From NCBI GenBank assembly GCA_944385895.1, contig CALWYZ010000001.1, positions 62,001-126,000 on the forward strand: 64,000 bases of DNA, given 5' to 3'. This document shows, one piece after another, positions 40,111 through 49,863 of the stretch. The notes under the pieces are model-generated. The model saw only the letters and a program-made list of their open reading frames with translations. It searched no databases and had not been told where the DNA came from. How positions within the stretch are numbered: the first letter of the stretch is position 1; every line of letters begins with the position of its first letter. The position numbers and the translations under genes were made by a program. The stretch is from an uncultured Clostridia bacterium. Its GTDB lineage: Bacteria; Bacillota; Clostridia; Oscillospirales; QAKW01.

Positions 40111-41873
40111 AAAGAACATGTTATTGCGGTGAGTTTACAGATAAACTTTTAGATCAGACGGTAACGGCATGCGGCTGGGTACAGCGAGTGCGCGACCTGG
40201 GCGGGCTTATATTCATAGATTTGCGCGACAGAACAGGAATAATACAGCTGCAGTTTGATGAAAATATTTCCAAATCCGCCTTTGATACTGCTTTCAAGGT
40301 GCGCAGTGAGTATGTTTTGGAGGTGACGGGCGTGCTTCAGAAGCGCGGCGGCGCCGTAAATACTAATCTTGCTACGGGCGCGCTTGAAATATCTGTCAAC
40401 GATATAAAAATTCTGGGCAGATCCGAAACTCCGCCGTTTGAGATAGTCGAAAACAGCAATGTAAATGAAGAACTGAGGCTTAAGTACAGATATCTTGATC
40501 TTCGCCGCAGTGATCTTCAAAAAAATATACTTCTTCGTCATAAGATAGCCAAGGTGACGCGCGATTATTTTGATGAAAACGGATTTATAGAGATAGAGAC
40601 TCCGATGCTTATAAAATCAACGCCCGAGGGTGCGCGTGATTATATTGTGCCCAGCCGTGTGCATAAAGGCAGCTTTTATGCTCTGCCTCAGTCTCCGCAG
40701 ATGTATAAGCAGCTTTCAATGGTTGCGGGATTTGACCGTTATATGCAGCTTGCGCGCTGTTTTCGAGATGAGGACCTGCGTGCTGACAGACAGCCGGAAT
40801 TTACTCAGATAGATCTTGAAATGTCGTTTGTCGATACAGAAGACGTGCTGCAAATAGGCGAGGGCTATTTGAAACGTGTATTCAAAGATGTTCTTGATGT
40901 AGATATTCCGCTTCCGCTGCCAAGGCTTACCTATGCCGATTCCATGAACCGCTACGGAACGGACAAGCCGGATATACGCTTTGGTATGGAAATAACGGAT
41001 ATAACAGACGCGGTAAAAGACTGTCAATTCGGAGTGTTTTCCTCAGCTGTCAGCGGCGGTGGCAGTGTGCGCGCAATAAATGTAAAAAACGGCGCAGCAA
41101 AGCTTACGCGTAAAGAGATAGACAAGCTCACAGAGCATGCGCGTGGAATCGGGGCAAAGGGCCTTGCATTTATAAGACTTACAGACGACGCAATGTCATG
41201 TTCGTTTGCCAAGTTCATGACCGACGCCCAGATGTCCCGTATACTTGAGATGACAGACGCCTGTACGGGCGATGTCGTTCTTATCGTGGCAGATGTGAAA
41301 AATTCTGTGGTGCTTTCGACATTGGGAGCACTGCGCCTAATAGCGGCCGATAAGGTCGGCGTCGAGAGAACCGGATTTGCACCGCTCTGGATAACGGAAT
41401 TTCCGTTTTTCGACTGGGATGAGGATAATCAATGCTATGTTGCAATGCATCACCCGTTTACCGCGCCGATGGATGAATGTCTTGAGTACCTGGAAACCGA
41501 TAAGTCGAAGGTACGTGCCAAAGCATACGATCTTGTACTGAACGGTATTGAACTGTCAAGCGGCTCAATTCGTATAACTGACCCTGAGCTCCAGGAGCGT
41601 ATGTTCAATATGCTGGGAATGAGCCATGAAGAGGCGGAGCAGAAATTCGGGTTTTTGATGGGTGCGTTTAAGTACGGCGCGCCGCCTCACGGAGGCATGG
41701 GCATAGGTCTTGACAGACTGGTAATGCAAATGGTCGGCGCACAGAGCCTCAGGGATGTTGTAGCATTCCCCAAAGTGCAAAATGCAAGCGAGCTTATGAG
41801 TCAGTGTCCGTCTGAAGTGTCGCCGGAACAGCTTGAAGAGCTCGGTATTAAGATTTGCGACTCAAATATTTAA
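40107..41873 (+). CDS. aspS: Aspartyl-tRNA synthetase
   Basis: A 588-residue class IIb synthetase of the bacterial type. OB-fold anticodon domain (1-110: VTACGWVQRVRDLGGLIFIDLRDRTGIIQLQF), motif 1 region (HKIAKVTRDYFDENGFIEIETPML), motif 2 CFRDEDLRADRQPEFTQIDLEMSF, a bacterial GAD insertion at about 275-415, and motif 3 GGMGIGLDRLVM. Length is normal. Overlaps the hisS stop by four bases, so translation is coupled. No archaeal/eukaryotic-type features. Confidence 0.97.
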   Translation: MKRTCYCGEFTDKLLDQTVTACGWVQRVRDLGGLIFIDLRDRTGIIQLQFDENISKSAFDTAFKVRSEYVLEVTGVLQKRGGAVNTNLATGALEISVNDIKILGRSETPPFEIVENSNVNEELRLKYRYLDLRRSDLQKNILLRHKIAKVTRDYFDENGFIEIETPMLIKSTPEGARDYIVPSRVHKGSFYALPQSPQMYKQLSMVAGFDRYMQLARCFRDEDLRADRQPEFTQIDLEMSFVDTEDVLQIGEGYLKRVFKDVLDVDIPLPLPRLTYADSMNRYGTDKPDIRFGMEITDITDAVKDCQFGVFSSAVSGGGSVRAINVKNGAAKLTRKEIDKLTEHARGIGAKGLAFIRLTDDAMSCSFAKFMTDAQMSRILEMTDACTGDVVLIVADVKNSVVLSTLGALRLIAADKVGVERTGFAPLWITEFPFFDWDEDNQCYVAMHHPFTAPMDECLEYLETDKSKVRAKAYDLVLNGIELSSGSIRITDPELQERMFNMLGMSHEEAEQKFGFLMGAFKYGAPPHGGMGIGLDRLVMQMVGAQSLRDVVAFPKVQNASELMSQCPSEVSPEQLEELGIKICDSNI

Positions 41874-41942
41874 CAAATTATTCACTAATGAACCAATAGT
41901 GTATGATAATATAAACTTATAAAGATATAAGGAGGGAACACC

Positions 41943-42893
41943 GTGATAGAAGTCAGGAATATCGTTAAAAAATACGGCGATAAATACGCTGTCAACGATA
42001 TATCGTTTACCGTAAACCGCGGTGAAATAGTGGGTTTTTTGGGGCCTAACGGCGCCGGTAAGTCTACGACTATGAATATTTTGACCGGATATCTGTCCGC
42101 GACCTCAGGAACGGTCAAAATAGACGGCAATGATATTCTGGAAGACCCGACAAAGGCAAAAAAGCTTATCGGGTTTCTACCTGAATTGCCGCCGTTGTAT
42201 ATGGATATGACTGTCAAGGAATATCTTGATTTTGTATATGATCTGAAAGGCTGCAAGTTTCCCAGGCGTCCTCATATAAACGAGATATGCGAGCTTATAA
42301 AAATAACCGATGTATATAACAGAATGATTAAAAACCTCTCAAAGGGATATAAACAGCGCGTCGGATTTGCTCAGGCTCTTGTAGGAAATCCGCCTGTTCT
42401 TATCCTTGATGAGCCGACTGTCGGACTTGATCCCAGACAGATAATTGAAATAAGAAATCTGGTTAAAAAGCTCGGCAAGACCCATACTGTCATATTGTCT
42501 ACGCATATACTTCAGGAAGTCCAGTCGGTATGCGACAGGATCATAGTTATAAACAAGGGACAGCTTGTTGCGGATGGTGATGCCGAAACTCTTACATATA
42601 AAGTCGCCGGCAACCGCAGGCTGATAGCCAGAATAAGCGGGCCGAAAAACGAGATCGTAAAAACTCTGCGCGCGCTTGACAGTGTGATCTTTGTTGATCC
42701 GATGGGCTCAAAGGAGCCGGGATCATATGATTATCTTGTAGAATCCCAGCCAAACGTTGATATCAGAAAAATGATGTTTTCGACTCTTGCAAACAAGGGC
42801 TGGCCGCTCATCGGACTCAGGTCAATGGATATGTCGCTTGAGGATGTTTTTGTCCAGCTTATTACAAACGATACAGGTGAGGTGGTGGAATAA
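41943..42893 (+). CDS. ABC-2 type transporter ATP-binding protein (GldA-like)
   Basis: A 316-residue ATPase, GTG start with AAGGAGGG upstream. Walker A GPNGAGKST, Q-loop GFLPELPPLYMDMTV, signature LSKGYKQRVGFAQAL, Walker B VLILDEPTVGLDPRQ, switch His in ILSTHILQEV; a C-terminal DUF4162-like domain (about 220-316) follows. The next genes are an ABC-2 permease, a GldG-like protein and a DUF4340 protein, the set known from gliding-associated Gld systems and widely present in non-gliding bacteria. Coupled to the permease (one-base overlap). Export substrate unknown. Confidence 0.92.
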   Translation: MIEVRNIVKKYGDKYAVNDISFTVNRGEIVGFLGPNGAGKSTTMNILTGYLSATSGTVKIDGNDILEDPTKAKKLIGFLPELPPLYMDMTVKEYLDFVYDLKGCKFPRRPHINEICELIKITDVYNRMIKNLSKGYKQRVGFAQALVGNPPVLILDEPTVGLDPRQIIEIRNLVKKLGKTHTVILSTHILQEVQSVCDRIIVINKGQLVADGDAETLTYKVAGNRRLIARISGPKNEIVKTLRALDSVIFVDPMGSKEPGSYDYLVESQPNVDIRKMMFSTLANKGWPLIGLRSMDMSLEDVFVQLITNDTGEVVE

Positions 42894-43597
42894 TGATAGC
42901 CGTATTCAAACGTGAACTCAAATCATATTTGACATCGCCGGTAGGTTATTCGTATCTTTTCATTTTTCTGCTGGCAACCGGATTTTTCTTTTATGTAAAT
43001 AATATAATTGCCGGCTCGACTGATACTATCGGCTATTTTGCGTATACAAGATATCTTCTTATAATTATTCTTCCTCTGCTTGCCATGAAGCTTTTTCCGG
43101 AGGAGCGCAAGAACAAGACTGATCAGGTGCTTATAACCTCTCCCGTCAGTATTCCCAAAATCGTTATAGGCAAGTTTTTGGCCGTATATGCTATGTTTGC
43201 TATAGGTTTGGTTCCTACACTTATAAATATGATATTTCTTGCAAACGTAGGGTATCTTGAATGGGGCATCGTTGCCGGAAACTATATCGGGCTTTTGTTT
43301 ATAGCCGCTGCGTTTTTGGCAATAGCAATGCTTATGTCCGTACTTACAGAAAGTATGATAACCGCTTTTATAATGGGTGCTTTTACGCTTGCTCTTTTTG
43401 CTGTAGCGGATCTGGTTTCACAGACACTTAATATTACAATTTTAAACAAAATAGTAAGTGTTGTATCCGTTACAAGCAGATACGAGGAATTCAATCAGGG
43501 ATTGTTCAATATCTCAACGATCATTTATTTCCTCAGCCTTGCGGTAATCTTTATATTCTTAACAATAAGAGTGATAGATAAAAGGAGGTGGAGTTGA
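42893..43597 (+). CDS. ABC-2 type transporter permease (GldF-like)
   Basis: A 234-residue membrane protein with six helices, beginning MIAVFKRELKSYLTSPVGYSYLFIFLL, the typical GldF/NosY-like start, with the KLFPEERKNKTDQVLITSPVS cytoplasmic loop. The start codon overlaps the ATPase stop (TAATG) and the stop overlaps the next ATG (TGATG), so the four genes are translationally coupled. Confidence 0.92.
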   Translation: MIAVFKRELKSYLTSPVGYSYLFIFLLATGFFFYVNNIIAGSTDTIGYFAYTRYLLIIILPLLAMKLFPEERKNKTDQVLITSPVSIPKIVIGKFLAVYAMFAIGLVPTLINMIFLANVGYLEWGIVAGNYIGLLFIAAAFLAIAMLMSVLTESMITAFIMGAFTLALFAVADLVSQTLNITILNKIVSVVSVTSRYEEFNQGLFNISTIIYFLSLAVIFIFLTIRVIDKRRWS

Positions 43598-45153
43598 TGG
43601 ACAACAATAATAACACAAATCTGCCTGAACAGGACGACAAGCTTGTAGTTGAGAAAGTATCTGCTGATGAAATAACTGTTTCAGCGATCAAATCCTCGAA
43701 AAAAAGCACAAAAACCTCATTCTTTAAAAGCAGAGGCTTTAAATACGGAAGCTTTGCTACGGCAATGACAGCACTTTTGATAATAGTTGTGATAGCGGCC
43801 AATATGGTGCTTTCCACTTTGTCCGACCGTTATTCATGGGCTTTGGATTTCACCTCAACCGGAATGTATGATATTTCAGACGCTACAAAACAGGTTGTAA
43901 ATTCTCTTGATCCGTCTGTGTATATAGAGATCACGGTATTTTATAATGAAAACAGCTATCCGTACTACCTTTCGGAGCCTATAAAAAGATTTGCAAATCT
44001 GTCGGATAATATAACCGTTACATATGTTGATCCGGAAAAAAACCCGGCATCACTCAATCAATATGGAACGGAATATAACATTCAGTCCGGCGCCGTCGTA
44101 GTGAAAAGCGGCAAAAGAGTAAGAGTATTTAATGTAGATGACTACCTTGAGCAGGATGACGAAACGGGCGCTATGCATATTTATGTAGAAGAGCGGCTTG
44201 CCGCAGGCGTGCTATTTGTCACAAAGGATGAAATCCCGGTTGTATACTTTGTCAACGGCCACGGTGAAGAGGGCTATGACAGTCTTATGAATATGATCGC
44301 CAATAACGGCGCTGAAGTTAAGGAAATTGACCTTATGACGGATACCGAGGGCTTTGATCCTGCTTCAAAGCTGATGATTATCTGTAACCCGGCAAGGGAC
44401 TATTCCGATTCCGAAATACGGCTTATAGATGATTTTCTCAGCAATGAAAACGAATTGGGAAGAAACCTTATGTATTTTTCCTCTACCGATTCAATATCCG
44501 TGCCTAACCTGGAAAGGTTTCTTAAGGACTGGGGCATAGAATTTAATAATGACTTGGTGCTTGATGATAAATACTGCGTAGGTACCTCGCCTTATATGGT
44601 TATCCCTCAATTCACCTCAGAGGAAGTGATGAACACGGGTACCGTCGCGTCTACCGTAACTTCACCTATCACTCCCAATGCCCGTTCGCTTACTCTTTTA
44701 TTTGAAGAAAACGCATCATATAAGACCCAGTCTCTTATAACCTCATTTGAGGACAGCTCTTACAGCAAGGATAAGTCTGTTGTCACAACGACATGGGACA
44801 GACAGGACGGTGATAAACCCGGACCGTTTACCGTTGCCGCTCTCTCAATGAATTATAAATATGTAAATAATATTCAGGTACAGAACTATGTCTTTGTAAG
44901 CGGTTCTACTGATATGCTTGAAAACAGTATTCTCACCTATTCGGGCAACGGGGAATATCTGATGCAGATTTATAAAATAATGGTTAATGAACAGGACGAT
45001 ACAATACTTGCAGCACAGAAATCAACATCGTCCAGTGTAGCAACTCTTAATAAGAATCAAACACTTGCAATGACACTTGTCGTGCTTGTGATACTTCCGC
45101 TGATTTGCCTTATAGTCGGGCTTGCCGTTTATATTAGAAGGAGATTTATGTGA
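43597..45153 (+). CDS. GldG-like ABC-associated protein
   Basis: A 518-residue protein. ATG 43597 is used because AAAGGAGGTG lies six bases upstream. A 50-residue cytoplasmic tail precedes a membrane helix (about 55-75); the large outer region matches the ABC_transp_aux/GldG domain (YSWALDFTSTGMYDISDATKQV, ITVFYNENSYPYYLSEPI, VVYFVNGHGEEGYDSL, FLKDWGIEFNNDLVLD); a second helix lies at the C-terminus (LVVLVILPLICLIVGLAVYIRRRF). It works with the upstream ATPase and permease; the transported substrate is unknown. Confidence 0.9.
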   Translation: MDNNNNTNLPEQDDKLVVEKVSADEITVSAIKSSKKSTKTSFFKSRGFKYGSFATAMTALLIIVVIAANMVLSTLSDRYSWALDFTSTGMYDISDATKQVVNSLDPSVYIEITVFYNENSYPYYLSEPIKRFANLSDNITVTYVDPEKNPASLNQYGTEYNIQSGAVVVKSGKRVRVFNVDDYLEQDDETGAMHIYVEERLAAGVLFVTKDEIPVVYFVNGHGEEGYDSLMNMIANNGAEVKEIDLMTDTEGFDPASKLMIICNPARDYSDSEIRLIDDFLSNENELGRNLMYFSSTDSISVPNLERFLKDWGIEFNNDLVLDDKYCVGTSPYMVIPQFTSEEVMNTGTVASTVTSPITPNARSLTLLFEENASYKTQSLITSFEDSSYSKDKSVVTTTWDRQDGDKPGPFTVAALSMNYKYVNNIQVQNYVFVSGSTDMLENSILTYSGNGEYLMQIYKIMVNEQDDTILAAQKSTSSSVATLNKNQTLAMTLVVLVILPLICLIVGLAVYIRRRFM

Positions 45154-46745
45154 TGGACGACAAGGATTTAAGACAAAATATCCCGGACGAAACACAGAGG
45201 GACATTACAGACCAGAAAAATGACGTGAACTCTTCAACCCCTGAAGAGAACAGTAGTGACAGCCAGAATACGAGCACGCAGCTTTCGTCACCTGAATTTA
45301 AATTTCTTGGAGATCCTGACACTGCCGGCAAAACCGATGTGAAAAAAAGCTCTGTGTACAAACGCCTTAGACCTATAATCGTACTTTGCACTATTGCAAT
45401 TTTGCTCATAGGTTCAGTTTTTGTGTTAAAATCAGTACTTCCTCAGGAGCAGACGTCTGACACCGATGATAGCAGCTCGGGAATACAGATATATGATTTT
45501 ATCGGAAGCTCTGCTGACAGAATGGAAATTAAAAACACTAACGACAGCTACGCTTTTGTGAAAAAAGTGGAAAAGACGTTTGTCATAGAGGGCAAGGAAG
45601 ACCTTCCTGTATTGAACTCAAGCATAATCGCTGCTATGAGCACGTTCGGTTCGCTAACAGCTGACAGTGAGGTTGAGACAGGAGTAACTGACTTTGAGCA
45701 GTACGGGCTGAACGATCCCGTCTCAACCGTTACATGGACAAAGGACGATCAGACGCACTATATCGAGCTTGGAACCCTTGCTCCCAGCGGCGGATATTAT
45801 ATGCGTGTTGACGGAGGCGATACGATATATACATATGACAGTACTGACGCCAAGTATTTTCTGTCTCCGCGTATGGACTATTACAGTACGGCTGTATTTG
45901 ACTTTAATGAAGAACAGGATGCATCTTATATAAATCATTTTATGATACATAAAAAGGGCTCCGAACCGATAGAAATAGAGCTTCAGGATCTTACAGATGA
46001 ATCTTTAGACAGCGCTTATCTTATTGTAGAGCCGGTTACTCATAATTTTTCTGTCGAAAAATCATATCAGCTTACACAGCTTATGAAAAATCTTACGTCC
46101 TGTACAGTATACGACGATGATATAAGTCCTGAAAACCTTAAAAAGTATGGGCTGGATGATCCGCAGTATACATTTTCCTTTACAAATGTTCAGGTGGTCA
46201 ATACCGCGTATTTCGGAAACCTGTCAGATGAGGGCTATTATTATATGTACGCAGACGGTCATGACTTTATCTATATTGTAGACGCAGATACTATAAATGT
46301 TATTACTCATGATGTAGCATATTATTGTGAGGGAATGTCATATGTCCGTTCCTATGACACAATCGATAATCTTACTATCAGCGGCGGCGGAAAAACCTAT
46401 TTTATAGATATCACCGGTACTGCTGATACAAATGACCTTAAGGCTTATATTAATAATAAATATGTTGAGTATGACAGATTTGCCGATCTTTACGGACATA
46501 TCATAAGTATCGAGATCAAGGATACAGGTGAAAAGCATCCGGATGATGAGCTGCTTGTAACAATAACAGTAAATTGTATAGATGGTACAACCGATGTTTT
46601 GAAATACTATAAACAGAGTGACCTCGATTCATTTTTTGAGCTGAACGGCAAGGGAATATTTATTGTTCCCACGTCCAAAGTCGAGCAGATACTCGAATTT
46701 GCCCAGAAGCTTTATGACGGCGAGGAAATATTGGTAGACTGGTAA
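45153..46745 (+). CDS. DUF4340 domain membrane-anchored protein
   Basis: A 530-residue protein: polar Gln/Ser/Asp-rich cytoplasmic tail (about 1-70), one membrane helix (about 72-95, PIIVLCTIAILLIGSVFVLK) and a large outer region. The outer part has the repeated DUF4340 pattern (FEQYGLNDPVSTVTWTKDDQTHYIELG; LKKYGLDDPQYTFSFTN), a domain regularly encoded after GldG. ATG 45153 overlaps the previous stop and has AAGGAG nine bases upstream; an alternative GTG at 45150 is adjacent. Ends the Gld-type operon before a strong terminator. Confidence 0.88.
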   Translation: MDDKDLRQNIPDETQRDITDQKNDVNSSTPEENSSDSQNTSTQLSSPEFKFLGDPDTAGKTDVKKSSVYKRLRPIIVLCTIAILLIGSVFVLKSVLPQEQTSDTDDSSSGIQIYDFIGSSADRMEIKNTNDSYAFVKKVEKTFVIEGKEDLPVLNSSIIAAMSTFGSLTADSEVETGVTDFEQYGLNDPVSTVTWTKDDQTHYIELGTLAPSGGYYMRVDGGDTIYTYDSTDAKYFLSPRMDYYSTAVFDFNEEQDASYINHFMIHKKGSEPIEIELQDLTDESLDSAYLIVEPVTHNFSVEKSYQLTQLMKNLTSCTVYDDDISPENLKKYGLDDPQYTFSFTNVQVVNTAYFGNLSDEGYYYMYADGHDFIYIVDADTINVITHDVAYYCEGMSYVRSYDTIDNLTISGGGKTYFIDITGTADTNDLKAYINNKYVEYDRFADLYGHIISIEIKDTGEKHPDDELLVTITVNCIDGTTDVLKYYKQSDLDSFFELNGKGIFIVPTSKVEQILEFAQKLYDGEEILVDW

Positions 46746-46763
46746 AATATCTTGTTAATGAAT

Positions 46764-46803
46764 AAAAAAATACGCTGTGCTTAAAAGCACAGCGTATTTT
46801 TTA
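46764..46803. terminator. Bidirectional terminator after the Gld-type operon
   Basis: ATACGCTGTGCT and AGCACAGCGTAT arms, A-run before and T-run after; also placed to end the minus-strand CPBP gene transcript. Confidence 0.92.
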
Positions 46804-46861
46804 TAATACTTCAGTCATGTAAGCTAAATCGCTGATGTTGTTTTTTGAGTGCAATTTTTTG

Positions 46862-47776
46862 TTAATTGAACGGCAGATTGAAATTTGTAATCCGAATTAC
46901 AGCAGCAGTGATGCTTACCGCAAAAAACAGCCATATAAAAACCGATTTAAGCGGGTCTCCGTATACCAGCTTTTTTGTGTTTGTTTTCAGTCTCTTTTTA
47001 TCTCCCAGATCGTCTATCACATTTTCTGTAAGTCTGAGGGTGAGATATAGAACTGTAAGCAAAACAAGCACCGTTATTATGGCGAATATAACGTCACTTA
47101 AAAGGTATGCTATATAATCGCTGTTCAGGCTTATATATACAGCCAGTGCGTTATTGATGCAGTGGCATATTATTGCCGGATAAACGCTTTTGAATAGATG
47201 TGTAATAACCGCATAAAAAACTCCGGCGATAAACAGTGACGGGATAGTGAGCAAAGACGCGTGGAAAAGAGAAAATACGATAGATGTCATTATTACCGAG
47301 ACTGTAACGCCGTATTTCTCATACTCGGATAGAGCAAGACCTCTTAAAAGAAGCTCTTCGCATACAGCGGGCATGAACACACAGGTAAGTACTGTAATAA
47401 ACGGGTTCTGGCTTACAAATTGCACTGTAGAGGACGCGGCGGAAAAATCCCACAGTCCGTCTGCCAGAGCCGCAATACCTACGTTTATAAGCGCGCATAT
47501 TACCGATGTCGATATACCGAACAGAAAAATAAACGGAAGATATTTTATCTTTACAAATTTTAGCTTTAACGCGGTCTTGCGTTTGTATCTGTTGGCGCGG
47601 ATATAGATAGCTACAGGCAGTATGAAAATAACAAGATAAATTAATATTTTATGAAGATTGGTAATGTTTTTAAGCAGGTGCGGCGATAAAAAATCAAGCA
47701 TTAGCAGCAGTGTAAGCACAGAAAAGAGCAGTGCTGCAATTTTGTCGGATACAAATCTTTTTTTTCTGTCAGCCAT
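46862..47776 (-). CDS. CPBP-family intramembrane metalloprotease
   Basis: A 304-residue membrane protein with about eight helices. The three conserved motifs of the CAAX protease/bacteriocin-processing family are present: EExxxR as CEELLLRGL, FxxxH as FSLFHASL, and HxxxN as CHCINNALA, so the site looks intact. Roles in the family include bacteriocin immunity and membrane-protein processing; none can be assigned here. It overlaps the DJ-1 gene by eight bases and is the last gene of the tagA-thyX-tmk unit. Confidence 0.9.
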   Translation of the reverse strand: MADRKKRFVSDKIAALLFSVLTLLLMLDFLSPHLLKNITNLHKILIYLVIFILPVAIYIRANRYKRKTALKLKFVKIKYLPFIFLFGISTSVICALINVGIAALADGLWDFSAASSTVQFVSQNPFITVLTCVFMPAVCEELLLRGLALSEYEKYGVTVSVIMTSIVFSLFHASLLTIPSLFIAGVFYAVITHLFKSVYPAIICHCINNALAVYISLNSDYIAYLLSDVIFAIITVLVLLTVLYLTLRLTENVIDDLGDKKRLKTNTKKLVYGDPLKSVFIWLFFAVSITAAVIRITNFNLPFN

Positions 47777-48320
47777 TGTAAACTATCTGATCGGCGACTT
47801 TACGGCGAGTCTGCGCATCAAAGAGCCGTTCTATAAGAGTGAGAGAAAAGTCTATTGCAAACGCCGCGCTTTTGGCGGTTATTATATTACCGTCCGAGCA
47901 CACCCCATCTGATACAATTTTTTTGCAATTAAGGCTGTCTTCCATACCCGGATAGCAAACCGCGCTTGAATTTTTCAGCAAACCCTTTGCACCCAGCACC
48001 GCCGCAGGTGACGCACAAATGGCCGCCACAAAGCGGTTTTGGTCAAGCATCAGCTTTATGATATCTTCAACCTGCTTGCTTTCGGCGAGGTTTTTGTATC
48101 CCGGATAACCGCCTGGAAGCAATATCATATCCGGCAGTGACAGTGAATCTGAGACGGTGCTGTCGCAAACCACGCTTACTCCGCGTGCGCCGCATACCGT
48201 GAGACTGTCTGTTATTGATACAAGCGTTACCTGCGCGCCGGCACGACGCAAAAGGTCAGCAGGAGCAAGGGCTTCTATTTCCTCGAATCCTTCAGCCATA
48301 TAAATGTATACTTTTTTCAT
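47769..48320 (-). CDS. DJ-1/PfpI-family protein
   Basis: A 183-residue cytoplasmic protein. ATG 48320 is chosen: it gives the family start KKVYIYMAEGFEEIEALAPADLLRRAGA with the conserved acidic residue, and has AAGGAAG upstream. The nucleophile elbow is AAICASPAAVLGAKGLL (Cys of the AICxxP motif), preceded by LLPGGYPGYKNL. Family members act as glyoxalase III, deglycase or stress proteins; THI/YajL-like by similarity, exact role unknown. Confidence 0.9.
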   Translation of the reverse strand: MKKVYIYMAEGFEEIEALAPADLLRRAGAQVTLVSITDSLTVCGARGVSVVCDSTVSDSLSLPDMILLPGGYPGYKNLAESKQVEDIIKLMLDQNRFVAAICASPAAVLGAKGLLKNSSAVCYPGMEDSLNCKKIVSDGVCSDGNIITAKSAAFAIDFSLTLIERLFDAQTRRKVADQIVYNG

Positions 48321-48324
48321 AGTT

Positions 48325-49203
48325 TTACTTCCTTTTAACTGCTTTGTATTTTCTGCCGACGTCAGTTGGGTAATAGCTAAGCTTTGCACGTCTAAGCCCT
48401 TCATCGCCGGCATCGTCTTCTCGATTTACATATTTGTAATTTTTGCAGAAAGTGCGTACAAATTCCCTGTTTATCATTTGGTATGCCCCGCGTATATCAA
48501 CATCCGCTTTTTCAACATGCACACAAAAGGTATCGCTGTTTATCGGCTCACCATAGCTGTATGCTGCAAGCTTATCATTTTTAAAGAGCATAAGACCTGA
48601 AAATCCTAGCTTTTCAAAATTATTTATACCGACCTCTACAGCACACATCTCGCTGGCAAGGGAGCCTGACATATGTCCGCATAAATTTCGGCACCATTTT
48701 TTATTGAAAGTCAGCAGTTCAGATGTATTTTCGCAAGTGATTATTTCTGTCCGCCATATACCGTCGGATAAAAACGCGTTTATATGATTGCGCTTAGATG
48801 CGAGCTTTTTGCCGGATAATGACTGTAATTTTTCAGATTCATATATATAATCAAAAGCACGCGTGTCCTCGGTCAATTCAAATTCATTATCAAAATATTT
48901 TTTCAGCATGTCTTTATCAGATTCGGAAAGAGCCATAATCGTAAGCTTGGGATATGAGCTTTTTAAAAACTCCAATGCATATTTTACATTATCGCTGCTG
49001 CCCGCGGGCATGTAAAATTTTTGTGATTTGGGGTATCCGAAAATGATCAGGTCATCAGATGTAAATATCTCAAGACCCGAGGCACTTCCCCAGCAGTACA
49101 TATTGCCGAATGTATACTCGCAGAACCTTATATCAGAGTCTTTAAAAATTTTATCAGCAAATGTTTTATCTTCAATCGTTATTTTGTGAAAGTTTATCTC
49201 CAT
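48325..49203 (-). CDS. DUF2156 (phosphatidylglycerol lysyltransferase C-terminal-like) protein
   Basis: A 292-residue protein resembling the tandem acetyltransferase fold of the MprF catalytic domain. Seen: DIRFCEYTFGNMYCWG near the N-terminus, KKLASKRNHINAFL in the middle, LCGHMSGSLASEMCAVEVGINNFEKLGFSGLMLF and the C-terminal AYQMINREFVRTF…YVNREDDAGDEGLRRAKLSYYPTDVGRKY motif. No membrane flippase part, so it is a stand-alone transferase-like protein; substrate unknown. Its ATG (with AAAGGAT) lies inside the 3' end of tmk, a 32-base overlap. Confidence 0.85.
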   Translation of the reverse strand: MEINFHKITIEDKTFADKIFKDSDIRFCEYTFGNMYCWGSASGLEIFTSDDLIIFGYPKSQKFYMPAGSSDNVKYALEFLKSSYPKLTIMALSESDKDMLKKYFDNEFELTEDTRAFDYIYESEKLQSLSGKKLASKRNHINAFLSDGIWRTEIITCENTSELLTFNKKWCRNLCGHMSGSLASEMCAVEVGINNFEKLGFSGLMLFKNDKLAAYSYGEPINSDTFCVHVEKADVDIRGAYQMINREFVRTFCKNYKYVNREDDAGDEGLRRAKLSYYPTDVGRKYKAVKRK

Positions 49204-49858
49204 AAAAATCCTTTAATTTATTATATACCAGTTCAAAAGCTTTCTGGGGCGAGAGCATATCGCCGTTTGAACACGGACAAATCACCTGCCAGCCCAGCTT
49301 TTTTGCGGCGTACAGAGCAGTCTTGCGGCTTTTTTCAAGATATTCTGTATCCTTTTCGTGTATATCCTTTTTTGTCTGGTCGCCCTTGTACCTGCCAGCT
49401 ATCAGGCGCTGTGATATCTCAGGAAAAACATCAAGATAAATCACGATATCAGGGCGCGGCAGTCCCAGTTTTGTAAATTCAAAATCGTAAAGCCAGTCAA
49501 GGTAATCGTCACGTGCTTTGCCCTCAAGCTTTGATGCCTGATGTACGGCGTTTGATGTCGTGTAACGGTCGGCGATTATCCAGGTCCCATTTTGCATATC
49601 CGACTGCCAGACGGATTTATAGCTTGCGTATCTGTCTACTGCGTAGAAAGCGGAGGCGGCATAAGCGTTGACATCATCGGGTTTTGAACCGAATTTACCG
49701 GAGAGATACATTTTTACAAGCGCAGATGAATCACTGTTATAATCCGGAAAAGATATTTTACGTACTTTTTTGCCGTTTTGTTTAAGCTTTTGTTCAAGCA
49801 TAGCGGCGTTTGTGGCTTTGCCGCTGCCGTCCAGACCCTCTATTACAATCAGAGGCAT
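49172..49858 (-). CDS. tmk: Thymidylate kinase (divergent type)
   Basis: A 228-residue P-loop kinase making dTDP from dTMP. P-loop IEGLDGSGKATNAAML; the DRY motif appears as IADRYTTSNAVHQASKL; the LID region is RYKGDQTKKDIHEKDTEYLEKS. Slightly longer than E. coli Tmk, as in clostridial and eukaryote-like forms. It starts five bases after thyX stops, so dTMP synthesis and phosphorylation are encoded together. Confidence 0.93.
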   Translation of the reverse strand: MPLIVIEGLDGSGKATNAAMLEQKLKQNGKKVRKISFPDYNSDSSALVKMYLSGKFGSKPDDVNAYAASAFYAVDRYASYKSVWQSDMQNGTWIIADRYTTSNAVHQASKLEGKARDDYLDWLYDFEFTKLGLPRPDIVIYLDVFPEISQRLIAGRYKGDQTKKDIHEKDTEYLEKSRKTALYAAKKLGWQVICPCSNGDMLSPQKAFELVYNKLKDFYGDKLSQNND

Positions 49859-49863
49859 ATCAT

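Noticed and set aside
41874-41942. Promoter or terminator between aspS and the Gld-type ABC operon
   Set aside because: TTCACT with an 18-base spacer to GATAAT and a five-pair CACTA/TAGTG hairpin are too weak to support a call.
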